From the NCBI GenBank assembly GCA_042091035.1, contig JBELIG010000068.1, forward strand, positions 1-14,072: a stretch of 14,072 nucleotides of DNA, written 5' to 3'. A program made the translations under genes and the position numbers. Numbering within the stretch: position 1 is the stretch's first letter; each line of letters starts with the position of its first letter. The notes below the pieces were generated by a model that saw only the letters and a list, made by a program, of their open reading frames with translations, was not told where the DNA came from and ran no database searches. The stretch comes from AM-2324 sp042091035. GTDB lineage: Bacteria; Bacteroidota; Bacteroidia; Chitinophagales; Saprospiraceae. Positions 8,362-14,072 of this stretch are shown piece by piece.

Positions 8362-8994
8362 ATGGGATACGAATTAATAGAAGAGCATTTTCCAAACCTG
8401 ACTGAGGTTCAAAAGGAACAATTCAAAGCACTGGAAGGACTTTACAAAGAATGGAATGAAAAGATAAATGTAATCTCAAGAAAAGATACTGAAAACATTT
8501 ACGAACGACACATCCTGCACTCCCTCTGTATTGCAAGGCTAGTTGAACTTAATCCAGGAAGTTCAGTACTTGACCTCGGGACAGGCGGAGGATTCCCGGG
8601 TATACCAATGGCTATATTATTCCCCAAGACTCAGTTTACACTAATTGATGGTACAAAAAAGAAAATCTTAGTAGTAAGTGAGATAGCAGAAGCTATAGGT
8701 CTCAAAAATGTACGCCCAAAACATCTTCGTGCAGAAGACTGCACAGAACGGTTTGATTTTGTTATCACAAGAGCTGTTGCAGGTTCAGATAAATTGATAA
8801 ACTGGTCAAGAAGACTTATCAAGAAAAAGCAAGAACACACGCTGCCAAATGGCGTAATTGCATTGAAGGGAGGAGATATAAACAGGGAAACTACCTTACT
8901 CGGAAAAAAAGAATATCATGAAATATATCCTTTAAGAGATCTTATTGATAGAGAGCTATTTGATGACAAATACATTCTGTACATCCAATGGTAA
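8362..8994 (+). CDS. rsmG: 16S rRNA (guanine527-N7)-methyltransferase
   Basis: SAM-dependent methylase that places the m7G at position 527 of 16S rRNA (E. coli numbering) in the 530 loop. Loss of this enzyme gives low-level streptomycin resistance in several bacteria. From the ATG at 8362 the protein is 210 residues, normal for the family. LYKEWNEKINVISRKD (about 27-42) and YERHILHSL (47-55) are the N-terminal RsmG signatures. VLDLGTGGGFPGIP (69-82) is the SAM-binding loop, and ITRAVA further on is also typical. The reading frame stays open to an ATG at 8314, but that start would overlap the upstream gene by 44 nt and add 16 charged residues atypical of the family, so 8362 is preferred. It is only 4 nt past the UPF0104 stop, which suggests translational coupling. 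A strong hairpin terminator follows immediately. Confidence 0.93.
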   Translation: MGYELIEEHFPNLTEVQKEQFKALEGLYKEWNEKINVISRKDTENIYERHILHSLCIARLVELNPGSSVLDLGTGGGFPGIPMAILFPKTQFTLIDGTKKKILVVSEIAEAIGLKNVRPKHLRAEDCTERFDFVITRAVAGSDKLINWSRRLIKKKQEHTLPNGVIALKGGDINRETTLLGKKEYHEIYPLRDLIDRELFDDKYILYIQW

Positions 8995-8995
8995 A

Positions 8996-9029
8996 AAAAA
9001 GGGTTTGGGAAGACTCCCAAACCCTTTTT
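8996..9029. terminator. Bidirectional intrinsic terminator between rsmG and recA
   Basis: A perfect 15-bp inverted repeat (arms 8996-9010 and 9015-9029) encloses the 4-nt loop AGAC. The GC-rich core GGGTTTGGGA/TCCCAAACCC is flanked by A5 on one side and T5 on the other, so each strand ends its hairpin in a U-run. It begins right after the rsmG stop and ends 4 nt short of the recA stop, serving both convergent transcripts. Confidence 0.9.
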
Positions 9030-9033
9030 CCTA

Positions 9034-10107
9034 TTAATTAACTAAAGAAGAATCTTCCTCCTTCTTTTTCTTTTTCTCTTTTGTTACCGGTTCCTCCTCA
9101 ACATCAAGCCCGGCTATTTTAACTTTTATTTTCTCTTCAATCTCCTTAGCGACTTCTGGATTATCAACCATAAATTGCTTAGCTGCTTCACGGCCTTGAG
9201 CTATTTTAACACCGCCGTAGCCATACCAGGCACCACTCTTATTTATAATATCTTGATCAACACCAATATCAATAATCTCACCAACTTTCGAAACACCCTC
9301 TCCATACATGATATCAAATTCAGCAATTCTAAAAGGAGGTGCTAATTTATTTTTCACAACACGCACTTTTACGTGATTACCCTTTACATTACCCTCTTTA
9401 TCTTTTATTGCAGAACCAGAACGGCGAATATCTAAACGAACAGAAGCATAAAACTTTAGTGCATTACCACCAGTAGTTGTCTCTGGATTACCAAACATAA
9501 CCCCAATCTTCTCACGTAGCTGATTGATAAATACACAACAACATCCCGAGCGACCAATTGCTGCAGTTAGTTTCCTTAAAGCTTGAGACATTAATCGAGC
9601 CTGAAGCCCCATCTTAGAATCCCCCATTTCTCCCTCAATCTCAGCACGAGGTACTAAAGCCGCTACTGAATCAATTACAATGATGTCTATTGCACCAGAA
9701 CGAATCAAGTTCTCCGTAATCTCAAGCGCTTGCTCACCATTATCAGGTTGGGAAATCAATAAATTCTCTGTATCAACACCTAGTCCTTCTGCATAGAATC
9801 TGTCAAAGGCATGCTCTGCATCAATAAAAGCAGCAATCCCCCCGTTCTTCTGACACTCTGCAATAGCATGTATAGCTAATGTTGTTTTACCAGAAGATTC
9901 AGGTCCGTAGATCTCTACTACCCTACCTTTAGGAAATCCGTTTACACCAAGTGCAATATCTAGACTCAACGACCCCGTAGGAATAGTTTCAACCTCCATG
10001 ACTTGCTTATCGCCTAAACGCATTACAGATCCTTTTCCGTAGGTCTTTTCAAGGCGATCAACTGTCATCTGCAGTGCCTTCAGTTTGGCTTCTTTTTCCT
10101 TTGACAT
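9034..10107 (-). CDS. recA: Recombinase A
   Basis: ATP-dependent strand-exchange protein for homologous recombination and recombinational repair. From the ATG at 10105-10107 it has 357 residues, the usual length. Walker A is GPESSGKT (68-75); DAEHAFD (96-102) carries the catalytic Glu; IDIIVIDSVAAL is Walker B; INQLREKIGVMFGNPETT and GGNALKFYASVR cover the L2 loop region. The C-terminal tail alternates basic and acidic runs (KEKKKKKEED), as is common in RecA. The frame stays open upstream to 10248, but those 47 codons are an AT-rich hydrophobic translation unlike any RecA N-terminus, so MSKEKEAKLKALQ is the start. The leader contains phased A-tracts and a weak promoter candidate. I see no convincing palindromic LexA-type operator, and many Bacteroidota lack LexA. 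It converges on rsmG across a shared terminator. Confidence 0.97.
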   Translation of the reverse strand: MSKEKEAKLKALQMTVDRLEKTYGKGSVMRLGDKQVMEVETIPTGSLSLDIALGVNGFPKGRVVEIYGPESSGKTTLAIHAIAECQKNGGIAAFIDAEHAFDRFYAEGLGVDTENLLISQPDNGEQALEITENLIRSGAIDIIVIDSVAALVPRAEIEGEMGDSKMGLQARLMSQALRKLTAAIGRSGCCCVFINQLREKIGVMFGNPETTTGGNALKFYASVRLDIRRSGSAIKDKEGNVKGNHVKVRVVKNKLAPPFRIAEFDIMYGEGVSKVGEIIDIGVDQDIINKSGAWYGYGGVKIAQGREAAKQFMVDNPEVAKEIEEKIKVKIAGLDVEEEPVTKEKKKKKEEDSSLVN

Positions 10108-10148
10108 ATATTCTGAGTTTATGTGGTTTGTATTAGAACAAATATTAA

Positions 10149-10170
10149 CAAAAAAAGCTTCAAAAAAAGC
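10149..10170. repeat. 10-bp direct repeat with phased A-tracts ahead of recA
   Basis: CAAAAAAAGC occurs twice on the plus strand (10149-10158 and 10161-10170) separated by TT. The two A7 tracts are 12 bp apart, close to one helical turn, and lie 42-63 nt upstream of the recA start. This could bend the DNA or act as a binding site; in RNA of the recA strand it gives two U7 runs. Confidence 0.55.
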
Positions 10171-10179
10171 GAGTATATT

Positions 10180-10207
10180 TAAAAATATTTGAACAACACA
10201 AATCAAA
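10180..10207 (-). promoter_or_regulatory. Weak candidate promoter of recA
   Basis: On the minus strand TTTG (10204-10207) is followed after 16 nt by TATTTTTA (10180-10187), a 5-of-6 match to the fixed bases of TAnnTTTG. It would leave a leader of about 65 nt containing the phased repeat. The region is so AT-rich that the match is weak evidence. Confidence 0.22.
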
Positions 10208-10246
10208 CTTAAAACTTTTTGTTTAAAAAAACAAATTGTTTTAAAC

Positions 10247-10277
10247 AAAAAAATAAAAAAGCCGCTTTAAAAGCGGC
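10247..10277 (-). terminator. Intrinsic terminator of the 78-aa gene
   Basis: Read on the minus strand, the inverted repeat GCCGCTT/AAGCGGC (10261-10277, 3-nt loop) is followed by a T-rich tract down to about 10247 (T6, A, then T7). It starts 9 nt after the stop codon of the small upstream gene and insulates recA from it. Confidence 0.85.
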
Positions 10278-10285
10278 CCTTATTT

Positions 10286-10522
10286 TTAATCAACATTCTC
10301 AGAAGCTGATCGTTTACTGTATTCCATAATATTATCAATAGTCTGCTTCTTAGGCTTACTATTTATGCTATTGAGTAACTGATAGGTACTATCAATCTCC
10401 TCAAATTCGTCAAAGGCAACATTGTCAGTTAATAGAACATCCAGATGACTGGACTCCTCATCGTCATTCAATTCGCCGTAGATAAAAAGTATAGAATTTA
10501 AATGTGTAGAGTTATAATCCAT
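10286..10522 (-). CDS. Small acidic protein of unknown function, possibly anti-sigma-like
   Basis: I cannot name this 78-residue protein. It is acidic (EFEEID, NDDEESS), has no Cys, signal peptide or membrane segment, and ends in a more basic, probably helical segment (KPKKQTIDNIMEYSKRS). The pattern LFIYGELNDDEESSHLDVLLTDN at about 12-34 resembles the N-terminal helical part of anti-sigma-like proteins (YGEL, then E, then L and a trailing acidic helix), and TIDNIMEYSK resembles the tail of small Bacteroidota proteins of that sort. Zinc-binding residues are missing and there is no sigma-factor gene nearby, so this is only a likeness. The gene appears real: it has a promoter candidate at good spacing, an ATG start, and a strong terminator 9 nt past its stop, so it is probably transcribed alone. 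It lies 93 nt downstream of the metallophosphoesterase gene. Confidence 0.65.
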   Translation of the reverse strand: MDYNSTHLNSILFIYGELNDDEESSHLDVLLTDNVAFDEFEEIDSTYQLLNSINSKPKKQTIDNIMEYSKRSASENVD

Positions 10523-10571
10523 ATAGACTAATTAATTTATAGTGAATTTAGAATTACCTTTATAACTAACT

Positions 10572-10601
10572 AAAAACTATAATATTGTGCTTAAAATACA
10601 A
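10572..10601 (-). promoter_or_regulatory. Candidate promoter of the 78-aa gene
   Basis: On the minus strand TTG (10599-10601) is followed after 19 nt by TAGTTTTT (10572-10579), matching TAnnTTTG at all fixed bases but the last, with the classic Bacteroidota spacing. A leader of about 40 nt would follow. The match lies in very AT-rich DNA. Confidence 0.4.
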
Positions 10602-10615
10602 TTATCTTAAAATAA

Positions 10616-12490
10616 CTAAGCGCTAATCCTAAAGCGGTATTTACGAATGACCTTTTTATTAGAAAATACTAACAAAATGTAATCTCCCTGTCCCAAATCA
10701 CTCACATCCAATTCCTTAACATGTTTACCAACAGACTGCACAGGTAGGTCTAAACTTTTCACCAAAGATTTATTTACCCGAAGGACCTTAGCTGAGACAG
10801 CCGCTCGATTCTCCAAAGAGTACGAAAACCGCACACGCTTGTTTACAGGAACTTCAAGCCTCGCAAATCGTTCCCACGCCGACAACATATCATTGACCTT
10901 AGGTTCTTCACTCAAGTAAGTATGTTCTTGTAATTCAGAAAATAAAATTGAATTATCCGGAGCCCGCATGATAAATCGATATGTAATTGTTCCTTTTCCT
11001 GCAATGTCTAAATCCGTACAGGAGTAATTAATCTGTGAAGATAAAACTGATTTTTCATTACTCAGATCAGTAAAGGTCTTACCTCCATCCGCAGACCGAC
11101 TGATTTCTAATGTACAACCAGAGGGTTCATTTTCAGTACTGATTCCTAATATGGCTTTGCCATTCTTAATCTCTATTTCCTTAAGATCAAAGACAACAGA
11201 CTGCCTCGCACTTAATAAGTCAGTCTTAAAAAAATCTGGCCGACCAATTTGCAAAACACCATCGGAATCTTTTCTCCAAACAGGAAAATCAGATGGAACA
11301 CGAAACGGTTCTACCTTATCAAAAGTTGGAACTCTATGAGAAGACTCAGGTATTGGAATGGTTCGAATTTCAATGCCTGAAGATGAAACAAATATTAATT
11401 TAAACTGATTGAAACTTCCAGTATGCCTTGTCCAAGCATTTTCAATATTGACAGTTCGAAGTGGCGCACCCCAGCAGCCTTCACCAATATAAACTGTTCC
11501 ATCACCTGCACGCTCATATCCTCTTTCGGCATTGGGGCCAATAGATGGTTTTATGGGATAGCTTGTCTTCATAACGTGGGCATCGGACTCTATAGCAAGA
11601 TCCACCCCAAACTTATAGAACAAAGGGGCCCAATGCTTTAAAAGATCTAAGCGCATTTTCTTCTTACTTGTATGTGGACTGATAGAATGATGGTACTGCG
11701 CAATTTTCCATTTAAAACCTTGACTTCGCTCCAGCTCTTGCCTCAACCAACCTGATTGCGCAGGTGCAGAGGGATGTAAAGAATTTAGTGAAATTATATT
11801 AACAAGGTCTCCTCCTATCTGAACGGAATAATATATAGCAGCTGCCTTCAAACCAAACATCTCTGTCATCAACTTATTATCAGGCTCGTGATTCCCTCGA
11901 GCTACAATTATTGGAAAAATCTGCCCATCAGCAGAAAAAGTCAACTGCCAATCATCTAGCCAAGCTTTCCATTCTGTAGGACTGGAGTTATTTGTCATAT
12001 CTCCAGAAAACAATACACATGTTGGTTGAACCTTGGACACCATTTTATTAGCTTCCCTTCTTACCTTTCTATAATTCCTAGAATCCCCACCAGAAATCAT
12101 TTTTATCTTCTCATTTCTTGAATCGGAAGCAGTTTTAAAATAATAACGATTAGAAAAGCCCTCTGAATCAGCAACGACAAAATAATAAACCGTATTCGCA
12201 TTTAATCCTGATAGATGCACAAACTTACTATCCATACCTCTGCTCGAAGTAGAAAGTGTTACAGTTTTAGAATACAAATATTGCTTCAACCTTGTTCCTC
12301 TATCTGTAGTACCGAAGTAAAGCGTAGGATTCGAGCCAGAGATTTGGTTCCAACCAATTATTGCTGTAGAAGAGGCGTCACCTTCCCACATTACCCGAAG
12401 TTTATCAACTTCGGCTTTCAGGGAATTAATCCCGCAAAAGAACAAAACGAAAAAAAATAAATTGGCTTTAATATTCCCAATATCTCGCAT
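10616..12490 (-). CDS. Exported metallophosphoesterase with FN3-like N-terminal domain
   Basis: A 624-residue secreted protein of the calcineurin-like/purple acid phosphatase-like group. The signal peptide has a hydrophobic core LFFFVLFFCGI (about 11-21) and a probable cut after SLKA26. An FN3-like purple-acid-phosphatase N domain spans about 30-120. Phosphoesterase motifs follow in order: GGDSRNY (134-140), GDMTNN (163-168), GNHE (199-202), YHHSI (266-270) and ESDAHVMK (301-308). The usual GHxH is SDAH here, and the iron-binding Tyr of GDxxY is missing, so it is not a classical purple acid phosphatase. Residues from about 540 form a beta-rich tail ending DLGQGDYILLVFSNKKVIRK, which resembles a T9SS type A sorting domain but lacks a clear PNP opening, so outer-surface secretion is uncertain. 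The substrate is unknown. The gene is probably monocistronic: it diverges from glyA across 200 nt with its own promoter candidate, and 93 nt separate it from the next gene. Confidence 0.82.
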   Translation of the reverse strand: MRDIGNIKANLFFFVLFFCGINSLKAEVDKLRVMWEGDASSTAIIGWNQISGSNPTLYFGTTDRGTRLKQYLYSKTVTLSTSSRGMDSKFVHLSGLNANTVYYFVVADSEGFSNRYYFKTASDSRNEKIKMISGGDSRNYRKVRREANKMVSKVQPTCVLFSGDMTNNSSPTEWKAWLDDWQLTFSADGQIFPIIVARGNHEPDNKLMTEMFGLKAAAIYYSVQIGGDLVNIISLNSLHPSAPAQSGWLRQELERSQGFKWKIAQYHHSISPHTSKKKMRLDLLKHWAPLFYKFGVDLAIESDAHVMKTSYPIKPSIGPNAERGYERAGDGTVYIGEGCWGAPLRTVNIENAWTRHTGSFNQFKLIFVSSSGIEIRTIPIPESSHRVPTFDKVEPFRVPSDFPVWRKDSDGVLQIGRPDFFKTDLLSARQSVVFDLKEIEIKNGKAILGISTENEPSGCTLEISRSADGGKTFTDLSNEKSVLSSQINYSCTDLDIAGKGTITYRFIMRAPDNSILFSELQEHTYLSEEPKVNDMLSAWERFARLEVPVNKRVRFSYSLENRAAVSAKVLRVNKSLVKSLDLPVQSVGKHVKELDVSDLGQGDYILLVFSNKKVIRKYRFRISA

Positions 12491-12561
12491 ATAAATGGCC
12501 GTTTATTAAACCTCTAGAAAATGAAGCAATAAAGTTAAATTATTTTTATTTAGATATTAAA

Positions 12562-12589
12562 TAAACTTAAGATCTGAATTTGTGTCAAA
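12562..12589 (-). promoter_or_regulatory. Candidate promoter of the metallophosphoesterase gene
   Basis: On the minus strand TTTG (12586-12589) is followed after 16 nt by TAAGTTTA (12562-12569), which misses only the last base of TAnnTTTG. It would leave a leader of roughly 65 nt. The spacing is shorter than the usual 19 or so. Confidence 0.33.
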
Positions 12590-12629
12590 TTTATCTAATT
12601 ATCTACATCTCAACCCCTAAAAATAATCG

Positions 12630-12657
12630 TTTGTATCTGCTTTTTATTGTACTTTAG
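12630..12657 (+). promoter_or_regulatory. Candidate promoter of glyA
   Basis: TTTG (12630-12633) is followed after 16 nt by TACTTTAG (12650-12657), which differs from TAnnTTTG at one fixed base. It predicts a start near 12664 and a leader of about 27 nt without a Shine-Dalgarno sequence. The spacing equals that of the divergent candidate, but both are consensus matches only. Confidence 0.33.
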
Positions 12658-12690
12658 GCGATAATTTTAAAACCTGTTAACTAATTTATC

Positions 12691-13956
12691 ATGGCCGATA
12701 GAATTGTTGATGAACTAATCAACCAAGAACTAAACAGACAACTAAGAGGTGTAGAACTAATTGCCTCTGAGAACTTTACTTCAAAAGCAGTAATGGATGC
12801 CGTGGGCTCATGCTTGACCAATAAGTATGCAGAAGGATACCCAGGAAAAAGATATTATGGAGGTTGTGAAGTTGTTGATAAAATAGAACAACTCGCTATC
12901 GATCGTGTAAAAGAATTATTTGGTGCTGATTATGCAAATGTTCAGCCACACTCAGGTGCACAAGCAAATGCTGCAATATTTTTAGCTGTACTCAAGCCTG
13001 GAGATAAGATCCTAGGCTTTGATCTCGCACATGGAGGACACCTATCGCATGGTTCACCCGTAAATTATTCCGGTAAAATATATCAACCCTCTTTCTATGG
13101 CGTCGAAAAGGAAACTGGCCTAATAGACATGGACAAGGTTGAAGCTATAGCAATAAAGGAACAACCAAAACTAGTCATTTGTGGTGCTTCCTCGTACTCA
13201 AGAGATTGGGACTATAAAAGATTTAGAGAAATAGCAGATAAAGTCGGTGCATTACTCCTTGCAGATATTTCACACCCTGCAGGTCTTATAGCAACAGGAC
13301 TTTTGAACAATCCTATTGAATATTGTCATATCATTTCATCAACTACTCATAAAACACTCAGAGGACCAAGAGGAGGTGTATTTATGATGGGTAAAAACTT
13401 TGACAATCCTTGGGGAAGAACCACCAAAAAAGGAACGACAATCAAGATGTCCGCAATCTTAAATTCTGGAGTATTTCCAGGTATGCAAGGAGGTCCTCTT
13501 GAACACGTAATTGCAGGTAAAGCAATCGCCTTCGGAGAAGCATTAAAAGATGATTACAAGGTATACACTAAAAAAGTAGTCAAAAATGCACAGTCCATGG
13601 CAGCAGCCTTCGTTGACAAAGGATATGACCTAATTTCAGGTGGAACAGATAACCACCTTATGTTGATTGATCTACGATCAAAAGGAAGAACAGGGAAAGA
13701 AATCGAAAAGGCACTTGAACTTGCTGATATTACAGTAAACAAAAATATGGTTCCCTTCGATACACAATCTCCTTTTGTCACATCAGGGATTCGTTTAGGT
13801 ACTGCAGCCATAACTACTCGAGGTCTGAATGAAACTGATTGTACGAAGATTGTTGATTGGATTGACACAGTCGTATCAGACTGCGAAAACGAAGAACTCT
13901 TGCGTTCGGTTCGTTCTGAAGTAAACGCATTCATGCAACCTTATCCGCTTTATTAA
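12691..13956 (+). CDS. glyA: Serine hydroxymethyltransferase
   Basis: PLP enzyme that interconverts serine plus tetrahydrofolate with glycine plus 5,10-methylene-tetrahydrofolate, the main source of one-carbon units for purine, thymidylate and methionine synthesis. The 421-residue length is standard. ELIASENFTS (22-31), NKYAEGYPGKRYYGG (44-58) and QPHSGAQAN (85-93) form the N-terminal substrate and cofactor region. HLSHGSPVNYSG (117-128) is typical, and STTHKTLRGPRGG (217-229) holds the PLP lysine Lys221. FPGMQGGPLEH and the C-terminal VTSGIRLGTAAITTRG are also family marks. The ATG start is followed directly by family-like sequence. A promoter candidate lies 34-61 nt upstream. The next ORF begins at the base after the stop codon, so the two are probably cotranscribed and translationally coupled. 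Products of this enzyme feed the pathway begun by purF, which is elsewhere in the window on the other strand. Confidence 0.98.
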   Translation: MADRIVDELINQELNRQLRGVELIASENFTSKAVMDAVGSCLTNKYAEGYPGKRYYGGCEVVDKIEQLAIDRVKELFGADYANVQPHSGAQANAAIFLAVLKPGDKILGFDLAHGGHLSHGSPVNYSGKIYQPSFYGVEKETGLIDMDKVEAIAIKEQPKLVICGASSYSRDWDYKRFREIADKVGALLLADISHPAGLIATGLLNNPIEYCHIISSTTHKTLRGPRGGVFMMGKNFDNPWGRTTKKGTTIKMSAILNSGVFPGMQGGPLEHVIAGKAIAFGEALKDDYKVYTKKVVKNAQSMAAAFVDKGYDLISGGTDNHLMLIDLRSKGRTGKEIEKALELADITVNKNMVPFDTQSPFVTSGIRLGTAAITTRGLNETDCTKIVDWIDTVVSDCENEELLRSVRSEVNAFMQPYPLY

Positions 13957-14072
13957 ATGAATATAAGAATCGTTCAAAGAGAAGATATCGATAAAGTAAA
14001 GTGGAACTCCTGCGTACACTATGCAGAAAAAGGCAATCCATTTGGCTATCTATGGTTTCTCGATAATATTTC
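13957..14072 (+). CDS. Start of a FemAB/GNAT-like hypothetical protein (partial)
   Basis: An ORF opens with ATG directly after the glyA stop (no spacer) and runs off the right edge, giving 38 whole codons plus a partial one. The protein starts MNIRIVQREDIDKVKWNSCV and continues to NPFGYLWFLDNI. The pattern of an early basic/acidic stretch, KW-x-x-C, and an aromatic-rich F-G-Y-x-W-F-L-D segment resembles the start of roughly 300-residue Bacteroidota proteins annotated as FemAB- or GNAT-like (RxxIDxxKWxxC...YxYxWYLD). That is from memory of the family and rests on few residues. The junction with glyA supports its being a real gene under the glyA promoter. Confidence 0.55.
   Translation, partial: MNIRIVQREDIDKVKWNSCVHYAEKGNPFGYLWFLDNI

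Larger units (their letters stand above)
12491..12690. other. Divergent promoter region, metallophosphoesterase / glyA
   Basis: Two hundred AT-rich nucleotides separate the two divergent genes. I see one candidate promoter for each direction (listed separately), no hairpin with a T-tract and no pattern I recognise as a riboswitch. I found no small ORF worth calling. Confidence 0.5.

Noticed and set aside
10108..10248. 47-codon N-terminal extension of recA
   Set aside because: The translation is AT-driven and hydrophobic, unlike any RecA N-terminus. The downstream ATG gives the canonical start and length.
12491..12690. Possible riboswitch ahead of glyA
   Set aside because: The likely leader is only about 27 nt and I see no glycine, THF or SAM riboswitch-like helices.
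13554..13934. 126-aa minus-strand open frame in glyA
   Set aside because: Antisense to conserved glyA sequence and Ser-rich low complexity; a shadow frame.
1..14072. Mobile element, CRISPR array, defence island or secondary-metabolite cluster
   Set aside because: No transposase, integrase, spaced repeats, tRNA-adjacent att sites or biosynthetic modules were seen; the genes are core functions with uniform composition.

Overview
This 14 kb window reads as chromosomal DNA of a Bacteroidota member (my inference). The supporting signs are low GC, the long lineage-typical forms of PurF and Lgt, a YehP-type VWA protein, little or no Shine-Dalgarno signal ahead of genes, and several intergenic sites resembling the Bacteroidota -33/-7 promoter (TTG/TTTG, then TAnnTTTG). 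I cannot place it to genus. Nearly all of it is core housekeeping gene content in ordinary order. I see no IS element, phage gene, CRISPR array, tRNA or rRNA.

Layout. From 7167 down to 1, five genes run on the minus strand with gaps of 65-78 nt: a VWA-domain protein, uvrB (excision repair), mtaB (tRNA methylthiotransferase), lgt (lipoprotein lipidation) and purF (purine synthesis, cut by the left edge). mtaB and lgt each have a possible promoter of their own, so this may not be a single operon. Diverging from the VWA gene, a plus-strand pair encodes a UPF0104/LPG-synthase-type membrane protein and the 16S rRNA methyltransferase RsmG, 4 nt apart. This pair converges on minus-strand recA, and one perfect 15-bp hairpin serves as a terminator for both directions. 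Upstream of recA lie a small acidic unknown protein (78 aa, with its own promoter candidate and terminator) and an exported metallophosphoesterase with an FN3-like N-terminal domain. On the other side of a 200-nt divergent promoter region, glyA (serine hydroxymethyltransferase) runs rightwards, followed with no gap by the first 39 codons of a protein resembling Bacteroidota FemAB/GNAT-like proteins.

How the genes relate. DNA repair (uvrB, recA), tRNA/rRNA modification (mtaB, rsmG), one-carbon and purine metabolism (glyA, purF) and envelope biogenesis (lgt, UPF0104 protein, exported phosphoesterase) are present, but I see no dedicated multi-gene pathway. The least explained items are the metallophosphoesterase with altered metal-ligand motifs, the VWA gene without its usual AAA+/SWIM partners, the 78-aa acidic protein, phased A-tract repeats ahead of recA, and a 7-bp tandem repeat at the uvrB start that creates a five-codon overlapping leader ORF. 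I found no convincing undescribed system.
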